DNA of 64,000 nucleotides from Poriferisocius sp965200775 (lineage in GTDB: Bacteria; Actinomycetota; Acidimicrobiia; Acidimicrobiales; Bin134), in assembly GCA_965200775.1 (NCBI GenBank), contig OZ241383.1:2170001-2234000 (forward strand), read 5' to 3'. A program made the translations under genes and the position numbers. Within the stretch, counting starts at the first letter, position 1, and each line of letters starts with the position of its first letter. This document shows positions 16,560 to 24,494 of this stretch, one piece after another. Below the pieces are notes generated by a model. It saw only the letters and a list, made by a program, of their open reading frames with translations. It searched no databases and was not told where the DNA came from.

Positions 16560-17470
16560 CAGCCGGAGCCTTCCCCGGGCGGTTCCAACGAAGCCAATGC
16601 TGCTTCCAGGCGCTCCAATCCATCATCGTCGGGCACTGCCACTCGCACCCAGCCCGTCATGTTGAAACTGCCGCAGTCGCGCACCAGGATCCTCCGAGCG
16701 GCCAGCTCCTCACGAAGGCCCGGCGCCTTCACCAGCACCCACGGCGCGTCGGCGGCAACGACGGTGAAGCCACGGGCCTGCAGCAGGGCAGAGAGGTCGG
16801 AGCGTGCCGATGCGATCCGGTCTCGCCACACCCCCAGTTCTGCCTGCTCAAGCAGGTCCGGGAGCAGCGCCAGGCCCACAGAACCCACCGACCACTGGGT
16901 CTGTTGCCGCCGAAAACGCTCCACATCGTCGGCCAGCACATACCCGAGCCGCAGGCCAGGACACGCAAACACTTTCGTCAGCGATCCAACCACCACACCG
17001 GGGCGACCGGCCGACCAGCGAGCCGTGGCCAGCGGATAGAAGGCCTCGTCCCACACATCGGCATGTTCGTCCGAACCGGCCAAAACGCCCGACGGATTGT
17101 GAGGATCGCTACGCCACAGGGGGCCGTCTGCCTCCCGCGGGTGCAGACCGAAGTCGGGTTCCCGCACCGGCCGCCCACCGATCTCGGCCGCGACCAGCGC
17201 AATGGCCTCGCTGCCACCGTTGGTCAAAAGCACCCGCTCCCGCTCCACCCCCAATGCCTCGGCCAGCGCCGAGGTTGCGGCGAACGTGTCCGGGTACTGG
17301 CGGATCGCATCCTGGTGCCGGGCCATATGCAGACGGGCATCGGGGGCAAAAGGGTTCAGGTTCTGCGACAGATCAAGGATCTCCCCAACATCCACACCCA
17401 AAGCCCGCGCCAGCCTCGGGCCATCACCACCGTGCGGCCCGGCAGCGGGAACCCAACCGACGTTCGTCAA
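16556..17470 (-). CDS. cobC: Threonine-phosphate decarboxylase-like PLP enzyme (CobC/CobD type)
   Basis: This is a 304-aa fold-type I PLP protein of the histidinol-phosphate aminotransferase-like group. The N-terminus ILDLSQNLNPFAPD, the GGSEAIALVA motif, the PLP lysine in VVGSLTKVFACPGLRLGY and the C-terminal RDCGSFNMTGWVRVAV fit L-threonine-O-3-phosphate decarboxylase, which makes aminopropanol phosphate for CbiB. At 304 residues it is shorter than usual, with a compact middle. It starts with TTG at 17470, preceded by GGGGAG held in a small hairpin. It is the first gene of the cobalamin salvage operon. Confidence 0.85.
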   Translation of the reverse strand: MTNVGWVPAAGPHGGDGPRLARALGVDVGEILDLSQNLNPFAPDARLHMARHQDAIRQYPDTFAATSALAEALGVERERVLLTNGGSEAIALVAAEIGGRPVREPDFGLHPREADGPLWRSDPHNPSGVLAGSDEHADVWDEAFYPLATARWSAGRPGVVVGSLTKVFACPGLRLGYVLADDVERFRRQQTQWSVGSVGLALLPDLLEQAELGVWRDRIASARSDLSALLQARGFTVVAADAPWVLVKAPGLREELAARRILVRDCGSFNMTGWVRVAVPDDDGLERLEAALASLEPPGEGSGW

Positions 17471-17477
17471 GGATCAC

Positions 17478-17575
17478 TCCCCGGTAGGAGTTGCGGGCCG
17501 GCCCCGGATTCCCAACGCCGCCCATGAACCAGTGGGCTGCACGCTACCCTTCCGAGAACTTCCGGCAAGAGTTTT
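17478..17575 (-). promoter_or_regulatory. Possible cobalamin riboswitch-like leader
   Basis: On the minus strand upstream of the cobalamin operon, AATCCGGGGCCGGCCCGCAA resembles the 3' core of cobalamin riboswitches (AATCCGG...CCCGCnACTG). GAAGGGTAGCGTGC upstream could correspond to the AGGGAA/GGTG part. Directly after it, ACTCC-TACCGG-GGAGT (17478-17493) forms a hairpin that hides the GGGGAG ribosome site of the first gene, as expected of translational control. The match is partial and was judged by eye only. Confidence 0.3.
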
Positions 17576-17622
17576 GCTGCCGCCCCGGCCGCATCGTCCA
17601 CAGTCACCCAGGGGAGACAATC

Positions 17623-17961
17623 GTGACTCACAGCAATGATCCGACGGACGAGCAATCCCCCCTACGCCCTCACCGCTTCGTGCCAACTCAGGCCGTTATT
17701 GACCTCTTCCGAACAGCCGCACCCATCGACTACGACCGGTTCCGCCAAGACCTCGACACACATGCCCGTCTGGTAGCGCCCAGCCGGGAATCTGGAGCAT
17801 CGACCAACGACACGGCCCGCGATGCCGTCGAACCGCTGGGGCGCGAGCGCTTCGCTCAACAGGTGACAGCAGAGCTGGCCGAACTTCGGCGAGACCCCGA
17901 GGCGTGGGAGTCCTACCTCGCCGAGGCCGAAGCCACCATGACGGCAGATGGTCTCGATTGA
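17623..17961 (+). CDS. Small acidic protein of unknown function
   Basis: This 112-aa protein starts at a GTG preceded by GGGGAG. It is mostly helical and charged: VPTQAVIDLFRTAAPIDYDRFRQDLDTHARL in the first half and ELAELRRDPEAWESYLAEAEATMTADGLD at the end. The ending resembles C-termini of some small antitoxins that pair with PIN toxins, but no toxin gene follows; plsX is next on the opposite strand. It is divergent from the cobalamin operon. The function is unknown. Confidence 0.6.
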   Translation: MTHSNDPTDEQSPLRPHRFVPTQAVIDLFRTAAPIDYDRFRQDLDTHARLVAPSRESGASTNDTARDAVEPLGRERFAQQVTAELAELRRDPEAWESYLAEAEATMTADGLD

Positions 17962-18019
17962 CGATCTCTGGCTGGTCGACCTCGGAGAGTCCTGGGAGTA
18001 AGGGCGTCGCTGCCTGGGG

Positions 18020-19015
18020 TTAGGTGGAGGACAGCACTCGGCGGAGGGAGCCGACGGTGTCGCGCTGGGCGAGGTCGTGGGCGACTTGGATGGCGTTGGC
18101 CAGGGCGGCGGGGGAGGACGCACCGTGGCTGATGATGCTGACCCCGCTAACCCCCAAAAGGATGGCCCCGCCGACGGAGTCGGGGTTGAACTCGCTGTAC
18201 AGCGGGCCCAGCGCGGGGGCCAGCATCCCGGCACCCTGGCGGGCCTCGTCGGAGGAATCGAACGCCTGGAAAAGGGCGCCGATCAACTGCTTGGCCACCC
18301 CCTCAGCGGTCTTGAGGGCTACGTTGCCGGTGAAACCGTCGGTCACGATCACGTCGGCCATGTCCTCCAGCAGGTCACGCCCCTCCACGTTGCCGGCGAA
18401 CACAGATCCTGTCTGGGACTGCCATGCTTCGTCGCTCAACAGCTCGAACGCCTCCTTTACCAGGTGGGAACCCTTGCCCGCTTCCTCCCCGTTCGACAGC
18501 AACCCCACCCGGGGCTTCTCCACCCCCCACCGGTCCCGGCAGTAGATGGCCCCCATCTGGGCGAACTGCAACAGCCACTCGGCGTTGCACTCGGTGTTGG
18601 CACCCGAATCCAGCAACACGTTGGGCCACCCCCGCCCGGGCACCAGGATCGGCGTGGCGATGGCAGGGCGGGCCACCCCCCGGATCCGGCCCATTCGCAG
18701 CAGCGACGCCGCCATGGCCGCCCCGGTGTTGCCGGCGCTGACCAGGGCCGAAGCGTGCCCGTCGCGCACCGCCTCAGCCGCTCTCACTATCGAGGAGTCC
18801 TTCATCTTTCGCACGCCGGCGGCACCCTCGGCCCCCATGGCGATCACTTGCGAAGCGGGGACCACCTCGAACTCGTCGGCGTCGGTGAGCCGTTCGGGGT
18901 CGCCGACCAAAAGGATGGGAATATCCCGTTCGGTAGCGAGACGGGCACCGTCGATAACCGAAGCCGGAGCGTCGTCACCCCCCATGGCATCGACGGCTAC
19001 GGGAAGCGATGCCAC
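18020..19015 (-). CDS. plsX: Phosphate acyltransferase PlsX
   Basis: This 331-aa PlsX makes acyl-phosphate from acyl-ACP, the first step of phospholipid synthesis in most bacteria. Family features are AVDAMGGDDAP at the N-terminus, VSAGNTGAAMA, LLDSGANTEC, GLLSNGEEAGKG, FAGNVEGRDLLEDMADVIVTDGFTGNVALK and a C-terminal GVSGVSIISHGAS. The GTG at 19015 lies in the third copy of a 41-bp tandem repeat and is preceded by AAGGGGGTGAC supplied by the copy upstream. rpmF lies upstream, the usual yceD-rpmF-plsX order. Confidence 0.95.
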   Translation of the reverse strand: MASLPVAVDAMGGDDAPASVIDGARLATERDIPILLVGDPERLTDADEFEVVPASQVIAMGAEGAAGVRKMKDSSIVRAAEAVRDGHASALVSAGNTGAAMAASLLRMGRIRGVARPAIATPILVPGRGWPNVLLDSGANTECNAEWLLQFAQMGAIYCRDRWGVEKPRVGLLSNGEEAGKGSHLVKEAFELLSDEAWQSQTGSVFAGNVEGRDLLEDMADVIVTDGFTGNVALKTAEGVAKQLIGALFQAFDSSDEARQGAGMLAPALGPLYSEFNPDSVGGAILLGVSGVSIISHGASSPAALANAIQVAHDLAQRDTVGSLRRVLSST

Positions 19016-19097
19016 GTCACCCCCTTGGCGTCATCGGCTACGGGAAGCGATGCCACGTCACCCCCTTGGCGTCATCGGCTACGGGAAGCGATGCCAA
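18975..19097 (-). repeat. 41-bp tandem repeat duplicating the plsX start
   Basis: Three units of 41 bp lie at 19097-19057, 19056-19016 and 19015-18975. The first two differ at one base. The third is the real 5' end of plsX and has a few substitutions and a 1-bp indel. Each unit begins with a start-like codon (TTG, GTG, GTG) followed by codons for ASLPVA, and each ends in AAGGGGGTGAC or a variant, a ribosome-site-like sequence for the next unit. Since 41 is not a multiple of three, reading from the first TTG (SD TGGAGG upstream) gives a 19-residue peptide ending at TAG. Confidence 0.9.
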
Positions 19098-19143
19098 CGT
19101 CAACCTCCAGACGGCCGGGGTGCCATTGGGCCCAGCCTGCGGC

Positions 19144-19323
19144 TCAGCCCACCTCGACTGCCTCGCGGCCGGCATACCAGCCGCAGGCCTTGCACACCCG
19201 GTGGGGTCGCTTGACCACTCCACACCGGGGGCATGTGCTTTGGGCCGGTGCCGACACTCGCCAGGCCGACGCCCGGCGGCTTCGGCCCTTGGCCTTGGAT
19301 GTCTTCTTCTTGGGTACAGCCAT
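19144..19323 (-). CDS. rpmF: 50S ribosomal protein L32
   Basis: This 59-aa protein starts MAVPKKKTSKAKGRSRRAS, the L32 signature, followed by CPRC and CKAC zinc-binding pairs 16 residues apart (CPRCGVVKRPHRVCKACG). It is a small basic structural protein of the large ribosomal subunit. It lies between yceD and plsX, as is typical, so ribosome and lipid synthesis genes share a transcript. The spacing to plsX is filled by the 41-bp tandem repeat. Confidence 0.95.
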   Translation of the reverse strand: MAVPKKKTSKAKGRSRRASAWRVSAPAQSTCPRCGVVKRPHRVCKACGWYAGREAVEVG

Positions 19324-19397
19324 CGGAGCGTCCTATGGATCGGAGTGGGGAGCAGGGCGACGGCATCAGTCAGTCTCCGCCGACGCAGCCCATGAAT

Positions 19398-19898
19398 TTA
19401 CTGGCCGGTGCGGAGCGCGTCCAAAGCAGCCCAGCGGGGATCCTTGGGACGCTCGCCGTGATCGGCCTCGGGCTGGGTCATGGGGTAGGCGTCGGGGGCA
19501 GGGCCGACGCATTCCTCCGAGCACAGCGGGGCGATGGGCAGCGACAGCACCAGGGAGTCCCGCACCATCGCAGTGAGGTCCACCTCGCCGTCAACAATGG
19601 GGTAGGTCTGATCATCGGTCGGGTTCGACCCAAACATCTCCCGCACATCCTGACGCACCGCTTCGTTGATGGGCTCCAGGCAGCGGCGGCACGACCCCTG
19701 CCACCGGGCCTGCAGCGAACCGGTGGCCTCCAGGCCGCCGTGAACCGATTCCAGCCGCACCTGAAGTTCGACCGGGCTGCTGATCTCAGCGGTTGAGGTG
19801 GACAGCCCGCCCAAGTCGGCCCGCAGCGACAGCGTCCGGTGCGAGCCCGGACGTCTCAGCAGCTCCGCTACCGGAACCACCATCGAACTCTGGGGCAC
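19398..19898 (-). CDS. yceD: YceD/DUF177 family protein
   Basis: This 166-aa protein of the DUF177 family is implicated in 23S rRNA accumulation and commonly sits before rpmF. Features are an N-terminal beta-rich domain (ADLGGLSTSTAEISSPVELQ), the conserved CRRCLEP motif around the middle, an acidic stretch (DGEVDLTAMVRDSLVLSLPIAPLCSEEC) and a C-terminal DPRWAALDAL typical of actinobacterial members. The start is a GTG at 19898. It is 74 bp before rpmF and probably co-transcribed. Confidence 0.9.
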   Translation of the reverse strand: MPQSSMVVPVAELLRRPGSHRTLSLRADLGGLSTSTAEISSPVELQVRLESVHGGLEATGSLQARWQGSCRRCLEPINEAVRQDVREMFGSNPTDDQTYPIVDGEVDLTAMVRDSLVLSLPIAPLCSEECVGPAPDAYPMTQPEADHGERPKDPRWAALDALRTGQ

Positions 19899-19937
19899 GA
19901 CACCTCCTCGGCGTGGGCCTGCTACCGGCGGGCCCTG

Positions 19938-20522
19938 TCAGTCGACGTCCTGGTCGAAGAAGCCGTCGTCGGGTTCGGGAGGCGGCTCGGGGCCGTAGTT
20001 CCGCACCAGATCGGCCAGGGGATCGCCCTGCAGCCGCTCCCGGGCCTCGCGCACCGTGTTGAGAATCCGCTCCAGCGCGTTCTCGAAGCTGCCCAACTTG
20101 GTGTCGCAGTAATCCTCGGTTTCGTGGCGCAGGCGTCGAGCGGTGGACTCGGCCTCCTCCACCATCCGCCTGGCCCGCTGTTCGGCCGCTTTCACCACCT
20201 CGGTGCGCTGCACCATCGCCTCGGCCTGCGAACGGGCTGCGGCCAGGATCTCGTCACCCTCCCGGCGGGCCTTCTTCAGGTAGTCCTCACGCTCCTTCAA
20301 TAGCCAGCGAGCGGCCCGCATCTCCTCGGGCAGCCGGTCGAGGCACGCCTGAAGCAGCTCGAGCACCTCGTCCTTGTTGATCATCGAGGATGCCGACAGG
20401 GGCATGGGGCGAGCGGTGGCCACCAGCTCGATGGCCTTTCGCAGCAGCAGATCGAACTCGGGATCACCGAAGCGAGTCGTCATCTGATGCGACCCGGTGG
20501 GCTGGGGATCGATGCTCGTCAT
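19938..20522 (-). CDS. Coiled-coil protein, DivIVA/ATP-synthase-B-like
   Basis: This 194-aa protein is dominated by a long helical coiled coil (about residues 50-160: LKEREDYLKKARREGDEIL ... VVKAAEQRARRMVEEAE) followed by an acidic proline-rich tail. Such proteins directly downstream of coaD in Actinobacteria are often annotated as DivIVA-like or ATP synthase B-like. No membrane segment is seen. The ATG lies one base after the coaD stop (TGA-G-ATG), so they are translated together. A role at the cell pole or in cell wall growth is only suggested. Confidence 0.7.
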   Translation of the reverse strand: MTSIDPQPTGSHQMTTRFGDPEFDLLLRKAIELVATARPMPLSASSMINKDEVLELLQACLDRLPEEMRAARWLLKEREDYLKKARREGDEILAAARSQAEAMVQRTEVVKAAEQRARRMVEEAESTARRLRHETEDYCDTKLGSFENALERILNTVREARERLQGDPLADLVRNYGPEPPPEPDDGFFDQDVD

Positions 20523-20523
20523 C

Positions 20524-20994
20524 TCAATACCTCTCGATCAGTCGTTTGGCCACCGGGGGCGGGACCATGGAATCGATCTCCTGGCCGAACCGGGCCAGCT
20601 CGCGGATCAGCCGGGACGCCAAAAACGAGTGCTTGCTGGCCGAGGGGATGAACAGGGTGTGTACCCCCGAGATGGCCTGGTTCATTTGGGCCATCTGAAG
20701 CTCGTTCTCGAAATCCGACACCGCCCTCAGGCCCTTCACGATGAAGTCCACCCCTTCGTCCCTGGCCAGATCCACCACCAGCCGGGCGAACATGGTTGTC
20801 CGCACGTTGGGCAGGTGGGCGAAGCACTCCTCCAGGATGGTTTGACGTTCCTCCAGCTCGAAAAGAGGGTCCTTTTGCGGGTTGTGTACCGCGGCCACGA
20901 CCACCTCCTCGAACAGGCGCGACGCGGTCTCCACGATCTCCATGTGCCCGTTGTGGATTGGATCGAACGATCCGGGAAACAGAACACGGGTCAC
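20524..20994 (-). CDS. coaD: Pantetheine-phosphate adenylyltransferase
   Basis: This 156-aa nucleotidyltransferase makes dephospho-CoA from 4'-phosphopantetheine and ATP. The N-terminal FPGSFDPIHNGHMEIV contains the T/HxGH motif (HNGH). FIVKGLRAVSDFENELQMAQMN and the C-terminal FIPSASKHSFLASRLIRELA are diagnostic. The GTG start (20994) overlaps the rsmD stop by four bases. The rsmD-coaD order is widespread. Confidence 0.96.
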   Translation of the reverse strand: MTRVLFPGSFDPIHNGHMEIVETASRLFEEVVVAAVHNPQKDPLFELEERQTILEECFAHLPNVRTTMFARLVVDLARDEGVDFIVKGLRAVSDFENELQMAQMNQAISGVHTLFIPSASKHSFLASRLIRELARFGQEIDSMVPPPVAKRLIERY

Positions 20995-21545
20995 GAATCG
21001 GACTCCTCGAGGTTGTGGTGGCCTTGGCGGCGGGCTATCACCACAACGGTACCCGCGTAGCGCTGCGATTTGATGACATCCCAGCCGGTGCCGGGGGCGA
21101 CGACGTCGTGAGACTCGGTCACCACCACATCGGCGGGGAGCCGCTCCAGCAGCTCTGGCCAGGCGTCGAACCGGTAGGGGGGGTCGCACAGGGCCACGTC
21201 GTAGTGCTGCCCGAGGCGGGGCAACACTCCCATTACCTCGCCGGGAACGACCCGGCATCGGTCGCCCAGCCCTGTGGCGGCGATGTTGTGCTCCAGGGCC
21301 ACCAGCGCGGGGCGGGCAGACTCCACGAACGTGGCCGACGTCGCCCCTCGTGACACGGCCTCCAGGCCCAGCGCACCCGATCCGGCGAACAGGTCGAGCA
21401 CCGCCGCACCCTCGATGAGCCCCGAACTGTGAAGCGAGTTGAACACCGCTTCGCGAACCCTTGCGGTTGTGGGGCGCACGTCGGTGCCCTCGGGAGTGGT
21501 CAGCCGACGGCCCCGGGCCTCCCCGGCGATGACCCGTAGCGACAT
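20991..21545 (-). CDS. rsmD: 16S rRNA (guanine-N2)-methyltransferase RsmD
   Basis: This is an RNA methyltransferase of about 184 aa that modifies G966 of 16S rRNA. The N-terminus LRVIAGEARGRRL, TARVREAVFNSL, the AdoMet loop VLDLFAGSGALGLEAVSRGA and catalytic DPPY (ALCDPPYRF) are present. A TTG at 21554 overlapping the upstream stop (TTGA) is an alternative start. It overlaps coaD by four bases. Confidence 0.94.
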   Translation of the reverse strand: MSLRVIAGEARGRRLTTPEGTDVRPTTARVREAVFNSLHSSGLIEGAAVLDLFAGSGALGLEAVSRGATSATFVESARPALVALEHNIAATGLGDRCRVVPGEVMGVLPRLGQHYDVALCDPPYRFDAWPELLERLPADVVVTESHDVVAPGTGWDVIKSQRYAGTVVVIARRQGHHNLEESDS

Positions 21546-21550
21546 CGCCC

Positions 21551-22225
21551 TCAACTCTCGGGGGGGCGGGGCTGTCGGGACATGGGGGTGACGATCACCC
21601 CGTCGCCCACCACGAACTCGCCGAGCGACTCGAAACCGTGGCGGAGGTAGAAGCTCACGTTTTGCGGGTTGCTCGACTCCAGGTAGGCCGTGGTGCCGGT
21701 GCGGTCGCAGCGTTCCAGCATGGGGGCCAGAACACGGCCGCCCAGGCCCCGGCTCTGCTGATCGGAGGACGTGCCCAGCACGGCCAGATACCAGTGCGGC
21801 TCGGGCAGGCGGGCCTGGTGAATCCGACCCAGTGCCTCCATCCGGGACGGAGCCAGATCGCCCACAAGCTCGAACATCATGGAGACGAACGCGGCTTGGC
21901 CCTCCGACTCGCCGCTACCGAGATCTTCGCCGTCCGGGTCGCTGCTGCTGGTATCGCTGCCGTTGGTACCGCCGTCGTGGGGCGAGTCGGAATCGAGTCT
22001 GGGGGGCTGCCAGTAGGCGACGCATCCGTCGATGCGGGTGCCGTGCAGCTCGGAACCGGGGGGCAGACGGTCGAGGGTGAACCCCCACCAGCGTTTCAGC
22101 GAACTCACCCGTTCGGCCTCGTCGGGGAACACCCAGCTCATCAGGGGATCACGAGCGAAGGCGTCGGCCCAGATCCCGATGATTTGATCCCGCCTCTCAA
22201 GGCCCATGCGCACAACGTCCAGCAC
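21551..22225 (-). CDS. GNAT-family N-acetyltransferase
   Basis: This 224-aa protein has a C-terminal GNAT fold: WYLAVLGTSSDQQSRGLGGRVLAPML contains the acetyl-CoA loop (QSRGLGG), followed by AYLESSNPQNVSFYLRHGFESLGEF. The N-terminal half includes an acidic, probably disordered insertion (residues about 78-108, rich in Ser, Asp and Gly) that interrupts the fold and is unusual. The substrate is unknown. It lies between recG and rsmD on the same strand and almost abuts rsmD. Confidence 0.85.
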   Translation of the reverse strand: MLDVVRMGLERRDQIIGIWADAFARDPLMSWVFPDEAERVSSLKRWWGFTLDRLPPGSELHGTRIDGCVAYWQPPRLDSDSPHDGGTNGSDTSSSDPDGEDLGSGESEGQAAFVSMMFELVGDLAPSRMEALGRIHQARLPEPHWYLAVLGTSSDQQSRGLGGRVLAPMLERCDRTGTTAYLESSNPQNVSFYLRHGFESLGEFVVGDGVIVTPMSRQPRPPES

Positions 22226-22259
22226 CGCTATCTCCTACAGGTTGTTGACCTTCAGGTTG

Positions 22260-24494
22260 TCAGCTCTTCATCAGGTAGGCGGCATCATCGTCTTCCAGCA
22301 AGAGCTCCACCTCGGAAAGCAGGTCGGGGTGCCGGCTCAGCCCTGGGTCGCCGTCGAGCAGCTCCACCGCGGCGGCGCGGGCTCCCTCCACCCACTCCCG
22401 GTCCCGGCGAAGAGAGGCCAGCTTGAGGTCGCTGCGGCCCTTCTGGCGCTCCCCGAGGATGGTCCCCTCGCCCCGCAGCTCAAGGTCGGCCTCGGCCAGC
22501 TTGAAACCGTCGGTGGTGGCCACCAGCGCTCGCAACCGCTCCGCCGCGATCCCCACCGCGTCGGGGGCCAGCAGACAGCAGAACGACTCCTGGCTGCCCC
22601 GCCCCACCCGGCCCCGGAGTTGATGGAGCTGGGCGATACCGAACCGGTCGGCGTCCACCACCACCATGATGGTGGCGTTGGGCACGTCGACCCCCACCTC
22701 GATCACGGTGGTGGCCACCAGCACGTCGAGGCCGCCCACCCGGAACAGCTCCATCACCGATTCCTTCTCGGCAGGTGAGAGCCGGCCGTGGAGAAGTCCC
22801 ACCCGCAGCCCAGCCAGCTCGTTGGCCTGGAGCTGCTCAAACGTCTCCACCACCGACCGGGCGTCGATGCTGTCGGACTCCTCGATGAGCGGGCACACCA
22901 CGAACGCCTGGCGACCCAGGTCCACCTCGTCGCGGACCTGCTCCCACACCTCGGCCTCCTCCCTCGGCGTGCGCGCCCATCTGGTGCTGATCGGCACCCG
23001 TCCCGGAGGCATCTCATCGAGCGTGGACACGTCGAGGTCGCCGTACACGGTCATGGCCGCTGTGCGGGGGATGGGGGTGGCGGTCATCACCAGCACGTCG
23101 GGCGACGTTTCCTCCGGCCCTTTGGTTCGCAAGGTGTCCCGCTGCTCCACCCCGAAGCGATGCTGCTCGTCCACCACCACCACACCCAGGGAGGCGAAAT
23201 CCACCCCCTCCTGGATGAGAGCGTGGGTGCCGATGGCGATGTCCACCTCGCCGGAGGCCAGCGCGGCCTGGATCCGGGTGCGCTCGGCACCCCCGGTCTG
23301 GTTGGACAGCAGCTCCACCCGCAAAGGCCGGTCGGCCAGCAACGAGGCGTCGGAGGCCGGCACCACGAAATCCTCCAGCAGCGACCGAACCCCCAGGTAG
23401 TGCTGTGTGGCCAGCACCTCGGTCGGGGCCATGAGCGCTCCCTGATGGCCCCCCTGCACCGCGGTCAGCAACGCTGCCACCGCCACCACCGTCTTACCCG
23501 CTCCCACATCGCCCTGCAGGAGGCGGTGCATGGGCACCGGGCGTGCCATGTCCTCGATCAACTGGTCAATCACGTGGCGCTGGGCGCCGGTGAGGGGGAA
23601 CCCCAGCCGGGCCGTGAACCGATCCACCAGCACCCCGCTGGTGTCGTGTCGGATTCCGGCAGCGGCCTGCTCCACCGCCCGCTTGCGCATGACGAGCTTG
23701 AGCTGAAGGCGCAGCAGCTCGTCGAAAACCAACCGGTTACGGGCGGTGTATTGGGTGTCCATGGCCTCGGGCCGGTGGATGGCGTCGATGGCCTGGTGGC
23801 GCCCGATCAGTCCGTGGCGCCGCCGCAGGGGTTCGGGCACGGGATCGCCGATGCCCCGGCGTTCCGAACGCCTCAGGGCCTCGTCCACCCACCGCCTGAT
23901 CTCACGGGTTTGAATGCCGGCCCGCTCCGACTGGGCGTACACCGGCACGATCCGACCTGTCTCGTCGCCCACCAGATCCACGATGGGGTTGGTCATCTGG
24001 CGCTGGCCCCGGTAGTGATCGAGCTTGCCGAACACCACCACCTCCTGGCCCTGGGAGAGCTGGCGCTCCCGCCACGGCTGGTTGAAGAACACCAGCCGGA
24101 GCCGGCCGGTGGAATCGCTGATGGTGATGGTGACCATCGACCGGCCCCCCCGCACCTTCTTGGAGAACACGTTGGTTACCGTGGCCATCACCATGGCCTC
24201 GATGCCGTCCTCCAGATCGCTGATGGACGCCTGCTTGGTGCGGTCCACGTAGCGGCGGGGGTAGTAGGTGAGCAGGTCGAGCACCGACTTCACACCCACC
24301 GCAGCCAGCGCCTTGGCCTTGGAGGGCCCGACGCCGTTCAACTTCTCCACGCTCATCTCGTCAAATTCGGACATGGTGAGCGGGGCCTGCGGGGCCGCCC
24401 GCTGATCGGTACCGGCCACGGACGCCAGGGTCATTCCACTCCGATTCGGACCGGGAGGAGGGACCGGACGGTGTCGGTGTGGGCCACCGATCAC
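22260..24494 (-). CDS. recG: ATP-dependent DNA helicase RecG
   Basis: This 744-aa RecG remodels stalled forks and branched DNA. It has an N-terminal helix-hairpin-helix/wedge region (VEKLNGVGPSKAKALAAVGV, LLTYYPRRYVDRT), Walker A LLQGDVGAGKTVVA, the DEQH box (VVVDEQHRFGVEQR), MTATPIPRTAAM and the C-terminal RecG motif QLRGRVGRGSQESFC. The GTG at 24494 overlaps the upstream stop as GTGA, but the first 40 residues are Pro-rich and nonconserved, so ATG codons at 24434 or 24374 are possible true starts. Confidence 0.95.
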   Translation of the reverse strand: MIGGPHRHRPVPPPGPNRSGMTLASVAGTDQRAAPQAPLTMSEFDEMSVEKLNGVGPSKAKALAAVGVKSVLDLLTYYPRRYVDRTKQASISDLEDGIEAMVMATVTNVFSKKVRGGRSMVTITISDSTGRLRLVFFNQPWRERQLSQGQEVVVFGKLDHYRGQRQMTNPIVDLVGDETGRIVPVYAQSERAGIQTREIRRWVDEALRRSERRGIGDPVPEPLRRRHGLIGRHQAIDAIHRPEAMDTQYTARNRLVFDELLRLQLKLVMRKRAVEQAAAGIRHDTSGVLVDRFTARLGFPLTGAQRHVIDQLIEDMARPVPMHRLLQGDVGAGKTVVAVAALLTAVQGGHQGALMAPTEVLATQHYLGVRSLLEDFVVPASDASLLADRPLRVELLSNQTGGAERTRIQAALASGEVDIAIGTHALIQEGVDFASLGVVVVDEQHRFGVEQRDTLRTKGPEETSPDVLVMTATPIPRTAAMTVYGDLDVSTLDEMPPGRVPISTRWARTPREEAEVWEQVRDEVDLGRQAFVVCPLIEESDSIDARSVVETFEQLQANELAGLRVGLLHGRLSPAEKESVMELFRVGGLDVLVATTVIEVGVDVPNATIMVVVDADRFGIAQLHQLRGRVGRGSQESFCCLLAPDAVGIAAERLRALVATTDGFKLAEADLELRGEGTILGERQKGRSDLKLASLRRDREWVEGARAAAVELLDGDPGLSRHPDLLSEVELLLEDDDAAYLMKS

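Noticed and set aside
15256..17487. Plus-strand frames opposite the cobalamin genes
   Set aside because: They are antisense to well-supported CbiB, CbiZ and CobC-like proteins, with biased Arg/Pro-rich composition.
18975..19097. CRISPR-like repeat array
   Set aside because: The units are contiguous without spacers and copy the plsX start; this is a simple tandem duplication. No CRISPR array or cas gene was seen anywhere in the window.
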